Assembly: GCF_002277895.1 (NCBI RefSeq)
Contig: NZ_CP023000.1
Span: 1,116,001-1,180,000, forward strand
From: Rhizobium sp. 11515TR
GTDB lineage: Bacteria > Pseudomonadota > Alphaproteobacteria > Rhizobiales > Rhizobiaceae
Reading direction: 5' to 3'
Length of the DNA stretch: 64,000 bases
Numbering within the stretch: position 1 is the first letter of the stretch; every line of letters starts with the position of its first letter. This document shows, one piece after another, positions 17,521 to 26,651 of this stretch. The translations under genes were made by a program, and so were the position numbers. The notes beneath the pieces are model-generated. The model saw only the letters and a program-made list of their open reading frames with translations. It made no database searches and was not told the DNA's origin.

Positions 17521-18873
17521 TCAGTGAGCAGCCACGGTCCAGAAATAATAGGCAAGCGGGATGGCGAGAAGGTACATGCCAATGGACACCTGCCTCGCCT
17601 CTCCCGACAAGACCTTGACGATGACGTAGAATAGCAGTCCTCCGGCAATACCGGTGCCGAAGCTGTTGGAGACCAGGGTCAGAAGGACCATCATCAGAGC
17701 GGAAAGACCGCCGGAGAAATTCTCCAGGTCGACACGCTTCAGCGCGCTGAACATCGACATTCCGACGAGGATCAGGGCGGGTGCGGTGGCCGCGGCCGGG
17801 ATCATCAGCGCGATCGGGGTAAAAAGCAAAGTGAGCGCGAAAAGGGCTGCCGTTGCCAGCGAAGCAAAGCCGGTGCGTCCGCCGGCTTCCGCGCCGGTGG
17901 CGCTCTCGACCAGCGCCGTGGCGGAGGGAATGCCGAGCAGCGGACTGATTGTGGCGGCAATTGAATCGACGAGGAACGGCTTGCCCAGATCCGCCATGTT
18001 GCCTTCCTCGTCGACCAGGCCGGCCTTTGCGCCGACAGCGAGCGTCGTGCCCAGGGTCGAGAAGAACTCGGATGCGAAGAAGGCAAAGAGATAGGGGAAA
18101 TAGTCTATCCTCAGCGCACCAAGGAAATCGAGTTGAAGGCCGATCTCGGAGATGCCGTGCGGCGCTCCGAAGAATGCGGCGGGCACTTTGGTGACACCGA
18201 GCGGAATGCCGAGCAGCGTGCTGCCCAGGATGGCCCAGAGGATCGGTCCCGGCACTTTTCGCCCGCGCAGAAAGACGGCGAGGAAGATGCCGAAGACGGC
18301 AATGATGGCCTGTCCCGAGTGGAACGAGCCGAGCATGAGCGCGTGGCTCTTGGCGTTGACGTCGACGAGACCAGCATTCTTGAAGCCGAGAAGCGCGATG
18401 AACAATCCGATCGCCGCACCTAAGCCGAGCTTGATCTGAGCTGGAACCATGCGGGCAATGACCTGGCGTACACCGAGGACGGTCAGCAGAACGAAGATGA
18501 CGCTCGACCAGAAGGAAATCGCAAGGCCCGTCTGCCAGGGAATATGCTCCACGGCGGCCATCGTCGGCCCCACCAGAACCGAGCCGCCGATGCCCGGCCC
18601 CACCACGAAGGGCATATTGGCATAGAGCGCCATGAACAGGGTCGCACCGATGATGACGAGAATGGTTGCCGTCGTTGCGGCGGCGCGGTCGATGCCACCG
18701 GCGGAAAGCAGGGAAGGGATCACGACAAGAAGATAGGCCGCCGCCAGGAAGGACGTCATCCCGGCAATGATTTCCGTCTTCGTATTGGTCTTACGCTCGC
18801 CCATGCGAAAATAGGTCTTCCACCGCGGCTCTGACGTATCACCCTGTTGCCCGACATTCGTATTTGAGGCCAT
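17521..18873 (-). CDS. NCS2-family purine permease (AzgA/GhxP-like)
   Basis: 450 residues with about 12-14 hydrophobic segments. The N-terminus TEIIAGMTSFLAAAYLLVVI and the conserved SATALVESATGAEAGGRTG segment (about residues 315-335) are typical of the AzgA-like adenine/guanine/hypoxanthine branch. It is a proton-coupled importer in the inner membrane. It lies 45 bp downstream of adenine deaminase on the same strand, behind a lacI-type gene, so it probably supplies adenine or hypoxanthine to that enzyme. Confidence 0.88.
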   Translation of the reverse strand: MASNTNVGQQGDTSEPRWKTYFRMGERKTNTKTEIIAGMTSFLAAAYLLVVIPSLLSAGGIDRAAATTATILVIIGATLFMALYANMPFVVGPGIGGSVLVGPTMAAVEHIPWQTGLAISFWSSVIFVLLTVLGVRQVIARMVPAQIKLGLGAAIGLFIALLGFKNAGLVDVNAKSHALMLGSFHSGQAIIAVFGIFLAVFLRGRKVPGPILWAILGSTLLGIPLGVTKVPAAFFGAPHGISEIGLQLDFLGALRIDYFPYLFAFFASEFFSTLGTTLAVGAKAGLVDEEGNMADLGKPFLVDSIAATISPLLGIPSATALVESATGAEAGGRTGFASLATAALFALTLLFTPIALMIPAAATAPALILVGMSMFSALKRVDLENFSGGLSALMMVLLTLVSNSFGTGIAGGLLFYVIVKVLSGEARQVSIGMYLLAIPLAYYFWTVAAH

Positions 18874-18918
18874 TGTCTATATCTCCTAAGTCGGCAAATG
18901 CCGCCGTGCGGGCTGACC

Positions 18919-20697
18919 TCAGTTTTGGCTTGCAGCCAGAAGCGGTCTGATCTCCTGAGTGGTTCCGTCGGTCAGCCCAAGATCGGTGACATGCGGGCCG
19001 GGGTTGCAGGCAAGGCTTGCCCCGACGACCGCCTTGAAGGTGCGAATGGGCGGCATCCAGTCGGCGATTGCATCGGCCGCGGCACGCAGCCTGGCGAAAT
19101 CGTCGGCCACCTCCTTTGCGGGCGCATCCGACAGCAAGCCGCAGACGGGCAGGGGAAGTACCGCCGTCACCTTGCCATCTGCCGCCGTTGCCATGCCGCC
19201 GCCCGCCTCGATGACGGCATTGGCTGCCGCAGCCATATCTGCGGGGTCGCGGCCGAAGACTATGAGATTATGGCTGTCATGTGATATCGTCGTCGCCAAA
19301 GCACCACGCCAATGGCCCCAGTCTTCCAGGATGCCGATGACGGGTGTCGGCTCTTTTCTTCCGTGGCGGTGAATAACAGCCATCAGCAGCATATTGTCAG
19401 GCAGAACGAGCTTGTCGTTTTCGACTTTGACGATTGCCTCTCCCCATTTCGTGAATCGTGGGCTGACAATCGTGTTGACGCGAGCATCAGTCATGCCCGG
19501 CAGCTCGATCTCGAAATCGGCGGCGGAAAGCTTCTCGAGCCTTACGGTGTCGCGATAGGCATCCGAGGGCATGCACTCGCTGGCTCCAACGAGGCTGCCG
19601 CTTCTTGCGACCTCCCGTCCCGATGCAAAGACACGGTCAACCGCAATCTTTTCGAGATCGGAGAGGATGACGATGTCGGCGCGGCGGCCGGGTGCCACCA
19701 ATCCCAGATCATAGCGGTTCAGCCACATGGCGGCGTTGAGCGTAGCGGCGCGGATGGCATCGATCGGCTTCATTCCATAGCCGATCAGACGCCTGAGAAC
19801 GGATGACATCGCTCCCTCATTCACGAGGTCGTCGGGGAAGACGTCATCGGTGCAGATCGTCAGCGTTTGCGGCAGGTGCGGCAGCTTTTTCAGCACTTCC
19901 ACGACGCCGGGCAGGACATAGTCGTGGGAACCGCGCAACTCGATGGTAAGGCCAGCCCGCAATTTCGCTAGCAAGTCCTCGCCCGAAGTAAGCTCGTGAT
20001 CGGATTGGATGCCTGCGGCAACAAAGGCCTGCAATTCCGCGCCTTCGAGGCCGCGGGCATGGCCGCAGACGCGCTTGCCGCTCGCAAGTCCGGCTTCAAG
20101 GATGCCGCGCATCGGCTCGCTACGCTCAAGAACGCCGCGCATGTTCATCACTTCGGCGACGCCGGAGATCTCCGGCCAGCTGAGCATGGTCGCCATTTCG
20201 CCTGAGCGGAACTCTGCGCCGGCAAGCTCAAGGCCAGGTGCTGAGGGGACACAGGAGGGCGCCAGGGTCAGGAAGCGCAGCGGCAATTGCCGTGTTTCTT
20301 CGAGCGCCCATCGAATGCCGTCGAGGCCGGCGACGTTGCCGATTTCATGCGGATCCCAGCAGACCGTCGTCGTGCCCTGGGGGACGACCGTTTCCGCGTA
20401 TCGCCGTGGCGTCACCATCGAGCTTTCGACGTGCATATGCGTGTCGATAAATCCGGGCGCAATAAAGCGTCCTGAAGCGTCGATGGTCTGCTTTGAGTCC
20501 TTCCTTGTCCCCGATGCATGGACGCTTGCGATCAAGGGGCCGACAAGGCCGATATCGGCCGGCCTCATTTCCGAGGTCGCGACATCGACGAGCGTTCCGC
20601 CGCCAATCAGCACATCGAACGGCTCAAGACCCAATGCTGCCCGGACGGCGCGATCGCGCAGCTCGGGTGAATGGAGGTCGTGGGGTTCATTCGGCAT
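18919..20697 (-). CDS. ade: Adenine deaminase
   Basis: 592 residues, normal for bacterial adenine deaminase. Metal-binding motifs are IDTHMHVESSMVTPRRYAE (about residues 85-103), the invariant WDPHEIGNVAG, CGHARGLEGAEL and a later STDD-like CTDDVFPDDL. It deaminates adenine to hypoxanthine and ammonia in the cytoplasm. The start is the ATG at 20697 behind GGGAGG; the frame continues further upstream inside lacI without support. It overlaps the 3' end of the repressor gene by 11 nt, so the two are translationally linked. Confidence 0.93.
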   Translation of the reverse strand: MPNEPHDLHSPELRDRAVRAALGLEPFDVLIGGGTLVDVATSEMRPADIGLVGPLIASVHASGTRKDSKQTIDASGRFIAPGFIDTHMHVESSMVTPRRYAETVVPQGTTTVCWDPHEIGNVAGLDGIRWALEETRQLPLRFLTLAPSCVPSAPGLELAGAEFRSGEMATMLSWPEISGVAEVMNMRGVLERSEPMRGILEAGLASGKRVCGHARGLEGAELQAFVAAGIQSDHELTSGEDLLAKLRAGLTIELRGSHDYVLPGVVEVLKKLPHLPQTLTICTDDVFPDDLVNEGAMSSVLRRLIGYGMKPIDAIRAATLNAAMWLNRYDLGLVAPGRRADIVILSDLEKIAVDRVFASGREVARSGSLVGASECMPSDAYRDTVRLEKLSAADFEIELPGMTDARVNTIVSPRFTKWGEAIVKVENDKLVLPDNMLLMAVIHRHGRKEPTPVIGILEDWGHWRGALATTISHDSHNLIVFGRDPADMAAAANAVIEAGGGMATAADGKVTAVLPLPVCGLLSDAPAKEVADDFARLRAAADAIADWMPPIRTFKAVVGASLACNPGPHVTDLGLTDGTTQEIRPLLAASQN

Positions 20698-21685
20698 GTC
20701 TGCCTCCCTTGGCAAAGGCGGATGGGCGCGCGGTGGATTGCCGCAAGACGAGTTCCGTCGGGAATATTCCGCTGGTCTCGGTTTCTCCGGCAACGAAGGC
20801 GAGCGCATGGTTTGCGACGGCTTCCAAGTCCTGCCGAACGGTCGTGAGCGGCGGAGAGACGATTTGAGCCCACATCAGATCATCAAAGCCGGTGAGCGAC
20901 ATGTCTTCCGGAATGTTGCAGCCTCTGTCTTTAACGGCAATGGCAAAGCCGATGGCGAGGGCGTCATAGGCGGCCGCACAGGCTGTAAAGTGCTGTAGAT
21001 TAAGCTCGTGTCCGAGGGCGCTGCCGGCTTCGAAAGTCGCATCGCTGTGTCGCAATGCCGGTTCGACGCCGGCCTTGCGGAAGATTTCGCGCATTCCCTC
21101 GACGCGCTCGCGCGCCACCAGCGAATTCTCTGGGCCGGCGAGGATAAGAAGCCGGTCGTGACCGAGCTCGAGAAGATGGCGGGCGATGAGACGTCCACCC
21201 TCGCGGTGGTCGCTGGCGGCGACATTGCCTGTTGTGGCCGCGCTGTCTATGACGGCGACCGGCACCGAAACATCCTCAGGCATAACGGTCGTGCCGCGCG
21301 TCGGTATCACGATCAGCGCATCGACGCCGCGGGCGATCATGGTTCTGATTTCGAAATCTTGCTGCTGCGGATCGCCCTGACTGTCGCCGATCAGAACGGC
21401 GAGGCCGCGCCGCTTGGCGGCTCGTTCGATGGCTTGGGCAAAGGCGGGAAACAAGGGTTGGCCGATATTCGGAACCAGCAGGCCGACCGTATTGCTCTTG
21501 CCTGTGCGCAGAGCGCGAGCCGCATGGTCAGGCACATAGCCCAGCCTTTCCGCTTCCAGGCGAATCTGCTCCGCAAGGGCTGGCGACACCCGCCCTGTGC
21601 CGCGCAGGGCATTCGAGACCGTTGCCGTGGAGACACCCAGCTTGGTGGCGATTTCCCGAATCGAAGAAGGGCGTGTCTGGCTCAT
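20687..21685 (-). CDS. LacI-family repressor, probable regulator of the purine operon
   Basis: 332 residues. The helix-turn-helix IREIATKLGVSTATVSNALRG (about residues 9-28) and hinge LGYVPDHAARALRTG are followed by a periplasmic-binding-protein-like core (VGLLVPNIGQPLFPAFAQAIE; TGFDDLMWAQIVSPPLTTVRQD). The start is the ATG at 21685 (MSQTRP); a longer frame crosses the operator. It is the first gene of an operon with ade and the purine permease. A nearly perfect LacI-type palindrome lies 21 bp upstream, so autoregulation is likely, with a purine as the probable effector. Confidence 0.9.
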   Translation of the reverse strand: MSQTRPSSIREIATKLGVSTATVSNALRGTGRVSPALAEQIRLEAERLGYVPDHAARALRTGKSNTVGLLVPNIGQPLFPAFAQAIERAAKRRGLAVLIGDSQGDPQQQDFEIRTMIARGVDALIVIPTRGTTVMPEDVSVPVAVIDSAATTGNVAASDHREGGRLIARHLLELGHDRLLILAGPENSLVARERVEGMREIFRKAGVEPALRHSDATFEAGSALGHELNLQHFTACAAAYDALAIGFAIAVKDRGCNIPEDMSLTGFDDLMWAQIVSPPLTTVRQDLEAVANHALAFVAGETETSGIFPTELVLRQSTARPSAFAKGGRHAE

Positions 21686-21705
21686 CCAAGAGCGCGCTCC
21701 GGTTT

Positions 21706-21729
21706 CTTTGATTAAACGATTAATCAAAG
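21706..21729. promoter_or_regulatory. LacI-type operator of the purine operon
   Basis: Perfect 10-bp arms CTTTGATTAA (21706-21715) and TTAATCAAAG (21720-21729) flank ACGA, with the central CG usual for LacI-family operators. It ends 21 bp upstream of the repressor's ATG and covers the region expected for the promoter of lacI-ade-permease. Confidence 0.75.
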
Positions 21730-21798
21730 CAGTGTGCGTTTGCAAGGGCGTCCCGTTGCGTAGCAGGGCTATCGCATATGGACGGATGAGCACCGGAA

Positions 21799-21936
21799 GT
21801 TCCTTCTCCCGGCGGGGAGAAGGTGGCCCGAAGGGTCGGATGAGGGGGCTGCCGGTTTGAATAGAGAGATTTTCGTGCTCTTGGCAGGCACCCCCTCATC
21901 CGCCTGACGGCACCTTCTCCCCGAGGGGAGAAGGCG
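21799..21936. repeat. RIME-like palindromic intergenic element, copy 1
   Basis: Two arms of roughly 45 nt form a long imperfect inverted repeat (CCTTCTCCCGGCGGGGAGAA at the left, CTTCTCCCCGAGGGGAGAAG at the right), each containing its own smaller hairpin, separated by about 45 nt. This is the form of the rhizobial intergenic mosaic elements. It lies upstream of the purine operon and downstream of the ABC ATPase gene. With the operator it accounts for most of the 21686-22066 interval. Confidence 0.75.
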
Positions 21937-22066
21937 GACGCGGCAACGACGTCATTTCATACGCGATAGCAGCCCTGCGTTGCGCAGGGGAAAGTAAGCT
22001 CCTGCAATGCCGGCGCCTGCTGCAGTTGCGGACGATGTGGCCGCTCAGCCTATCTGAATTGAAGTG

Positions 22067-23899
22067 TCAGACGGCAACCAGATGACTTGGAGAGACGGTT
22101 CGATACTCGCGCGGCTTGACGAGATAATCGACGGGCCGGATCGGGCTCTTCAATTCGTCGCTCGTCGCCATGCGCTTTTCGCGTCGGCGATCGGGGTCCG
22201 GCACCGGAACGGCGGCCATCAGCTTCTTCGTGTAGTCGTGCTGCGGATTGCCGAAGACGGCGGCACGCGGGCCGATCTCGACGATTTCGCCGAGATACAT
22301 GACGGCGACGCGATGGCTGACGCGCTCGACCACGGCCATGTCGTGGGAGATGAACAGGAAGGAAAGGTCGAGGCTCTGCTGCAGGTCGAGCATGAGGTTG
22401 ATGACCTGCGCCTTGATCGACACATCGAGCGCGGACACGCTTTCGTCGGCGACGATCACTTTCGGCTGTAATGCCAGGGCACGGGCGATGCAGATACGCT
22501 GGCGCTGGCCGCCGGAGAATTCGTGCGGAAAGCGGCTTGCCATGTCAGGCATCAGGCCCACCTTGCGCAGCATATCGGCGACGACCTCTCTTGCCTCCCT
22601 TGTCGTTCCCATCCTGTGTTCGAGATAGGGTTCGGCGATCGCCTGACCGACCGTCATGCGCGGGTTGAGCGAGGCGAAAGGATCCTGGAAGATCATCTGT
22701 ACCGATTTACGCATTTCGCGCATGTCATGTTTGCCAAGTGAAAGCACGTCGCGGCCATCGACGATGACGGAGCCGGATTGCGGCTCGATCAGCCGCATGA
22801 TGGCGCGTCCGGTGGTCGACTTGCCGCAACCGGATTCGCCAACAAGCGACAATGTTTCGCCGGCAAAGAGATCGAACGAGACGTTTTCGACCGCATGCAC
22901 CCGGCCTTTGAGCTTTCCGAAGAGACCCGAATGAATGTCGAAGCGCTTGGTGAGGTTTTTCACCTGCAGAACCGGCTTTTCCTTTGCGACCGTATCGGGC
23001 ACTTCGGCAGGCGTGTCGGACTCTCCCGTTGCCGTGTTGACGACCGGGAAGCGCAGCGGCCGTTCATAGGATTGCATAGAACCGAGCACCGGCACGGCCG
23101 ACAGCAGCGCGCGGGTATAGGGATGCTGGCCACGATGGAAGATGTCAGCCGTCGCACCTGTCTCCACCTGCTCGCCGCGATACATGACGACCGTGCGATC
23201 CGCGATCTCCGCCACCACACCCATATCGTGCGTGATAAACAGGACCGAAGTTCCTTCCTCATCCTGCAGCATCTTGATGAGGTCGAGGATCTGGCCCTGG
23301 ATCGTGACGTCGAGTGCAGTGGTCGGCTCGTCGGCGATCAGCAGCCTTGGCTTCGAAGCGAGCGCCATGGCGATCATGACGCGCTGGCGCATGCCGCCGG
23401 AAAAGCGGTGCGGATATTCGTCGAAGCGCGAGGCAGCCGAGGGAATGCGGACCTTTTCGAGCAGCCGGATCGTCTCGGCCTTGGCGTCCGCAGCCGACAT
23501 GTCCCTGTGGCAGAGCAAGGCCTCTGAAATCTGGTCACCGATGGTGAAAAGCGGATTGAGTGACGTCATCGGCTCCTGGAAGATCATCGATACGTCGTTG
23601 CCGCGCACCTTGCGCATCTCATGCTCGGGAAGAGAAAGCAGATTGCGGCCGCCAAGCATGATTTTGCCTTCGATGCGGCTTGAATCGCTCTGTAGCAGCC
23701 GCATGATCGAGAGCGAGGTGACGCTCTTGCCCGAGCCGCTCTCGCCGACGATCGCCACCGTCTCGCCCGGCGCGACCGAGAAGGAAACATTGCGCACGAC
23801 AGGTCTCCATGCGCCATCCACCAGGAACGAGGTGGTGAGGTTCTCGACCGAGAGGATGGGTTCGGCGCCCTCTGTGGCCTTTGCCTGCGACGTGCTCAT
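22067..23899 (-). CDS. Dipeptide/oligopeptide ABC transporter, fused double ATP-binding protein
   Basis: 610 residues with two complete ABC ATPase domains: Walker A GESGSGKS near residue 52 and GESGCGKS near residue 365, ABC signatures FSGGMRQRVMIA and FSGGQRQRICIA, Walker B LLIADEPTTALD and VIVADESVSALD. The second domain ends with a DppF/OppF-type region. It is a DppD-DppF fusion, common in rhizobia. The start is the ATG at 23899; the long upstream frame lies in the SelA-like gene. It serves the permeases and binding protein at 27.8-31.4 kb in the same transcription direction, though an IclR gene on the other strand interrupts the set. Confidence 0.9.
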   Translation of the reverse strand: MSTSQAKATEGAEPILSVENLTTSFLVDGAWRPVVRNVSFSVAPGETVAIVGESGSGKSVTSLSIMRLLQSDSSRIEGKIMLGGRNLLSLPEHEMRKVRGNDVSMIFQEPMTSLNPLFTIGDQISEALLCHRDMSAADAKAETIRLLEKVRIPSAASRFDEYPHRFSGGMRQRVMIAMALASKPRLLIADEPTTALDVTIQGQILDLIKMLQDEEGTSVLFITHDMGVVAEIADRTVVMYRGEQVETGATADIFHRGQHPYTRALLSAVPVLGSMQSYERPLRFPVVNTATGESDTPAEVPDTVAKEKPVLQVKNLTKRFDIHSGLFGKLKGRVHAVENVSFDLFAGETLSLVGESGCGKSTTGRAIMRLIEPQSGSVIVDGRDVLSLGKHDMREMRKSVQMIFQDPFASLNPRMTVGQAIAEPYLEHRMGTTREAREVVADMLRKVGLMPDMASRFPHEFSGGQRQRICIARALALQPKVIVADESVSALDVSIKAQVINLMLDLQQSLDLSFLFISHDMAVVERVSHRVAVMYLGEIVEIGPRAAVFGNPQHDYTKKLMAAVPVPDPDRRREKRMATSDELKSPIRPVDYLVKPREYRTVSPSHLVAV

Positions 23900-23931
23900 G
23901 CTTGCTCCCTTCTTGCGATTCCTGCCACAGC

Positions 23932-25128
23932 TCAGTCCGGCCAGTTCAGCACGCCGTCGAAGCGATGCCGGCTGCGGTTCTCGATCGGTGTCGCGATGAT
24001 CTCGTTGGAGGCGCGCGCCTTGTCGAGCTCCTCGGCAAGCCTCGTCGCGACGATCGTCTCCTGGCCGGGATGCAGGTTGCATGGATCGAGATAGAAATAA
24101 TGATGTTCCACCTCATGATCCCGGACGATGATCGGCGGATTGCCGCGGGCCAGCGCTGCGGCAAGATCCCAGGCGCTGATATGCGCTTCCGGCGCCGAGA
24201 TGATGATGCGCATGCGATCGAGCGGGTTGTTGGTGGGATCGGGCTCGATCAGGGCAGTGACGCCGGGGCGGCCGTCGAGAGTTCGTTTCCACAGGTTCAA
24301 ATAGCCGGTCTCGCGTTCGCGGATGCCGGCATGATCTCGCTTTTCCCAGGCCTGCAACGCCGCCATAGTGCCATAGATGCTTTCCTTGCCGACCTTCATG
24401 CCGCGGCCAATGCCCATATTCTGCAGGAAGGCGTTTCGCACCAGCTCTTTCTTGCCGGCGACGATGCCGGATGTCGGGCCGCCGAGGAACTTATGCCCGG
24501 AATAGAGAGCGATGTCGGCGCCCTGCGCCAGGAAGAGCTTGAGGTCGTACTCCGACGCGGCATCGACGATAACTGGCACGCCCTTGGCATGCGCGATCTC
24601 GACGAACTCGGTCAGGTGCAGCAGGCCGTAATCGACCACATGATGGGAGACGACATAGACGGCCGCTGCCGTCTTCTCGCTTATGGCGTTTTCCATGTGG
24701 AAGCGATGCGTCGATGTTGCCTGACCGATCAGCACGACCTTGCCGCCGGCAAGGCGGATCGCCTGATCCACGGGGGCGCCGTAGCTCACCACATGGCCCG
24801 TCTGCACGATGACTTCGTTCTTGTCCGGTGTGGCATCAGGCAGTCTCTCTATAGCGAGAAGGTTGTTGCCGGTGATGGTGCCGGCGACGGCGAGGCTGAT
24901 GCCGGAGGAGCAGGATGCCGTCACGAAGCCTGCCTCGCCGCCCGTCAGCCGCGCGATGACGGCGCTTGCCTTGCGCTGGAGGTCGTTGATCTCAACGAAT
25001 TGCGGCAGGATCGCCGTCATCGCCGCAATGGCTTCGGGCACGACGATCGATGCGCCGAGGCTCGTCATGGTGCCTGATACGTTGATGACGGGCCTCAGGC
25101 CGATCTTGCTACGGATATCATCGGACAT
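23932..25128 (-). CDS. SelA-like PLP-dependent enzyme (DgaE-type / selenocysteine synthase-related)
   Basis: 398 residues, fold-I PLP enzyme of the L-seryl-tRNA(Sec) selenium transferase-like superfamily. Features are [20 protein letters not shown] at the N-terminus, [15 protein letters not shown], aspartate in [11 protein letters not shown] and the presumed Schiff-base lysine in [16 protein letters not shown] (near residue 212). Relatives include D-glucosaminate-6-phosphate ammonia lyase and proteins paired with dihydroorotase-like amidohydrolases. No selenocysteine machinery is seen, so it is probably a catabolic lyase or racemase. It is divergent from the IclR gene and 32 bp upstream of the ABC ATPase gene. 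Confidence 0.82.
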   Translation of the reverse strand: MSDDIRSKIGLRPVINVSGTMTSLGASIVVPEAIAAMTAILPQFVEINDLQRKASAVIARLTGGEAGFVTASCSSGISLAVAGTITGNNLLAIERLPDATPDKNEVIVQTGHVVSYGAPVDQAIRLAGGKVVLIGQATSTHRFHMENAISEKTAAAVYVVSHHVVDYGLLHLTEFVEIAHAKGVPVIVDAASEYDLKLFLAQGADIALYSGHKFLGGPTSGIVAGKKELVRNAFLQNMGIGRGMKVGKESIYGTMAALQAWEKRDHAGIRERETGYLNLWKRTLDGRPGVTALIEPDPTNNPLDRMRIIISAPEAHISAWDLAAALARGNPPIIVRDHEVEHHYFYLDPCNLHPGQETIVATRLAEELDKARASNEIIATPIENRSRHRFDGVLNWPD

Positions 25129-25167
25129 TCTATCTCTCCAAAGTGACGACTGCCGATTGTCATCGAC

Positions 25168-25193
25168 AGCTATGCCATAGTAATGTAATAGCT
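25168..25193. promoter_or_regulatory. Candidate IclR operator upstream of the SelA-like gene and iclR-type gene
   Basis: Perfect 6-bp arms AGCTAT (25168-25173) and ATAGCT (25188-25193) with a 14-nt spacer lie in the 92-bp divergent spacer. The TATGNNATA...ATANC layout resembles the repeat upstream of the binding-protein gene at 31421-31442. Regulator assignment is inference. Confidence 0.35.
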
Positions 25194-25220
25194 TCTCGAA
25201 ATCTCACGAGGAGCGTTGAT

Positions 25221-26054
25221 TTGGACGCCAAGACCCTATCCGCCGCACCCCCTGAAGGCGCCGATTCCATCGGGGAGGCGGAAACCAAAGGCGCGCGCCG
25301 TTCGCGCGTAAGCGGCATCGATCGTGCGCTGCAGGTCATCGATTATCTCTATGAAACCGGCGCGCCGGCTGGCGCCTACGCGATTGCCAAGGCGATCAAG
25401 GCGCCTCTTTCGACCGTCTACGTGATCATCGACGATCTGGTCGAAAAGAACATGCTTGGCCGCAACGCCGACGGTTCCGTCTGGCTTGGGGCGCGCCTTT
25501 ACCATTATGGCCTCGCTTATGCCCGGTCGCTGGATTTCATGAGCGTTGCGACGCGCGAAATGCACGATCTTTGCCGGCAGGCGAGTGAGACGGTGCAAGT
25601 CTGCGGCCGCGACGGCGATTCCATGCTGGTGCTGGCGATGGCGGACGGACCGAGCCATTTCCAGGTCGCCTCCCGCGTCGGAACGCGCGTGCCGCTCAAC
25701 TGGACTGCCTCGGGTCGATTGTTGGTCGGGCATTTGCCCGAAGAGGAAAGGATCGAACTTTTCAAGCACTGTGCCCGCACCTCGCCGACCGGTCGGGCCG
25801 AGGTCGATGCCGGCGTGCTTTCTGATGCTGCGGGCAAAGCCTTTGAAGAGCGCTTGTCCATCCAGGTCGCGGAGTCCGATTATGCGGTCGCTTGCATCGC
25901 CTCGCCGGTCGTTGACCGGGATGGTCAATGTGTCGCGACCATTTCGATCGTGCTTCCTGAACAGAAAGCCGTTTCCGACGGCGACCATTATGGCGAGCAG
26001 GTGCGCGCGGCTGCCGAGCGGATCGAAAAGCTGATGGGCTGGCGCAACCACTGA
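25221..26054 (+). CDS. IclR-family transcriptional regulator
   Basis: 277 residues. The winged helix-turn-helix (GIDRALQVIDYLYETGAPAG, then PLSTVYVIIDDLVEKNML) is followed by the IclR ligand-binding domain (FMSVATREMHDLCRQASETV; VPLNWTASGRLLVGHL; CIASPVVDRDGQCVATISIV). The start is set at TTG 25221 because ACGAGGAG ends 7 nt upstream; a frame from 25143 would cross the divergent promoter region. It sits inside the importer/catabolic cluster, divergent from the SelA-like gene, and is the obvious local regulator. Confidence 0.83.
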   Translation: MDAKTLSAAPPEGADSIGEAETKGARRSRVSGIDRALQVIDYLYETGAPAGAYAIAKAIKAPLSTVYVIIDDLVEKNMLGRNADGSVWLGARLYHYGLAYARSLDFMSVATREMHDLCRQASETVQVCGRDGDSMLVLAMADGPSHFQVASRVGTRVPLNWTASGRLLVGHLPEEERIELFKHCARTSPTGRAEVDAGVLSDAAGKAFEERLSIQVAESDYAVACIASPVVDRDGQCVATISIVLPEQKAVSDGDHYGEQVRAAAERIEKLMGWRNH

Positions 26055-26066
26055 ATTCGTCTTCCT

Positions 26067-26118
26067 TGGAGCAACTCCAGCAAAAGTGCGACGCAGTTTT
26101 GCGTCCGGAATTGCGCAA
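26067..26118. repeat. Rhizobial palindromic intergenic repeat, terminator-like
   Basis: A short hairpin TGGAG-CAA-CTCCA (26067-26079) is followed by near-palindromic GCAAAAGTGCG (26080-26090) and CGCAGTTTTGC (26092-26102), then CGTCCGGAATTGCGCAAAA-type sequence. It lies between the convergent iclR-type and ridA-type genes. I recognise the block from memory as one that recurs in Rhizobiaceae intergenic regions; a second copy lies at 29737-29800. It probably terminates transcription in both directions. Confidence 0.6.
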
Positions 26119-26121
26119 AAG

Positions 26122-26619
26122 CTAATCATTGAGCGATACGATCGCTTCGATTTCGACCGTGATGTTGCCGGGAAGCGAGCCGAAACCGACGGCCGAACGG
26201 GCATGCTGGCCCGCCTCGCCGAAGACCTCGATGAAGAGGTCAGAGCAGCCATTGATGACGCTCGGATGATCTTCGAAATGCGGCACGGCATTGACCATGC
26301 CGAGCAGTTTCACCACCCGCTTCACCCGGGAAAGATCGCCGAGCGCACCGTGCATGACGGCAAGCAGATTGATGCCCGTCAGCCGCGCATGCTGATAGGC
26401 CCGGTCGACGCCGACATCACCGCCGACCTTGCCGGAATGGAGGTAGCCGTCCAGCTCCCGCGGCCCTTGACCCGAAAGGTAGAGCACGTTGCCTTCGCGG
26501 ACATGGGTGACGAAATTGGCGATCGGCGGCGGCGGCGGTGGAAGCTCGATGCCGAGCGCCGCCAGTCGCTGGTAAGGTGTTTGCGCTGCTGAAGCGGCCT
26601 GTGTTGGGGACGTGTTCAC
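26122..26619 (-). CDS. RidA/YjgF-family protein
   Basis: 165 residues. Core RidA sequence includes LYLSGQGPRELDGYLHSGKVG (about residues 45-63), AVMHGALGDLSRVKRVVKLLGMVN and the C-terminal SAVGFGSLPGNITVEIEAIV. RidA proteins hydrolyse reactive enamine/imine intermediates made by PLP enzymes, which fits the SelA-like enzyme nearby. This one carries an N-terminal proline-rich extension. The GTG at 26619 is chosen as start because AGGAG is 6 nt upstream; another in-frame GTG at 26661 overlaps the preceding gene. It is downstream of the amidohydrolase in the same direction. Confidence 0.82.
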   Translation of the reverse strand: MNTSPTQAASAAQTPYQRLAALGIELPPPPPPIANFVTHVREGNVLYLSGQGPRELDGYLHSGKVGGDVGVDRAYQHARLTGINLLAVMHGALGDLSRVKRVVKLLGMVNAVPHFEDHPSVINGCSDLFIEVFGEAGQHARSAVGFGSLPGNITVEIEAIVSLND

Positions 26620-26651
26620 GTATGCTCCTGCTATGCGAGCCTGGTGTTTGA

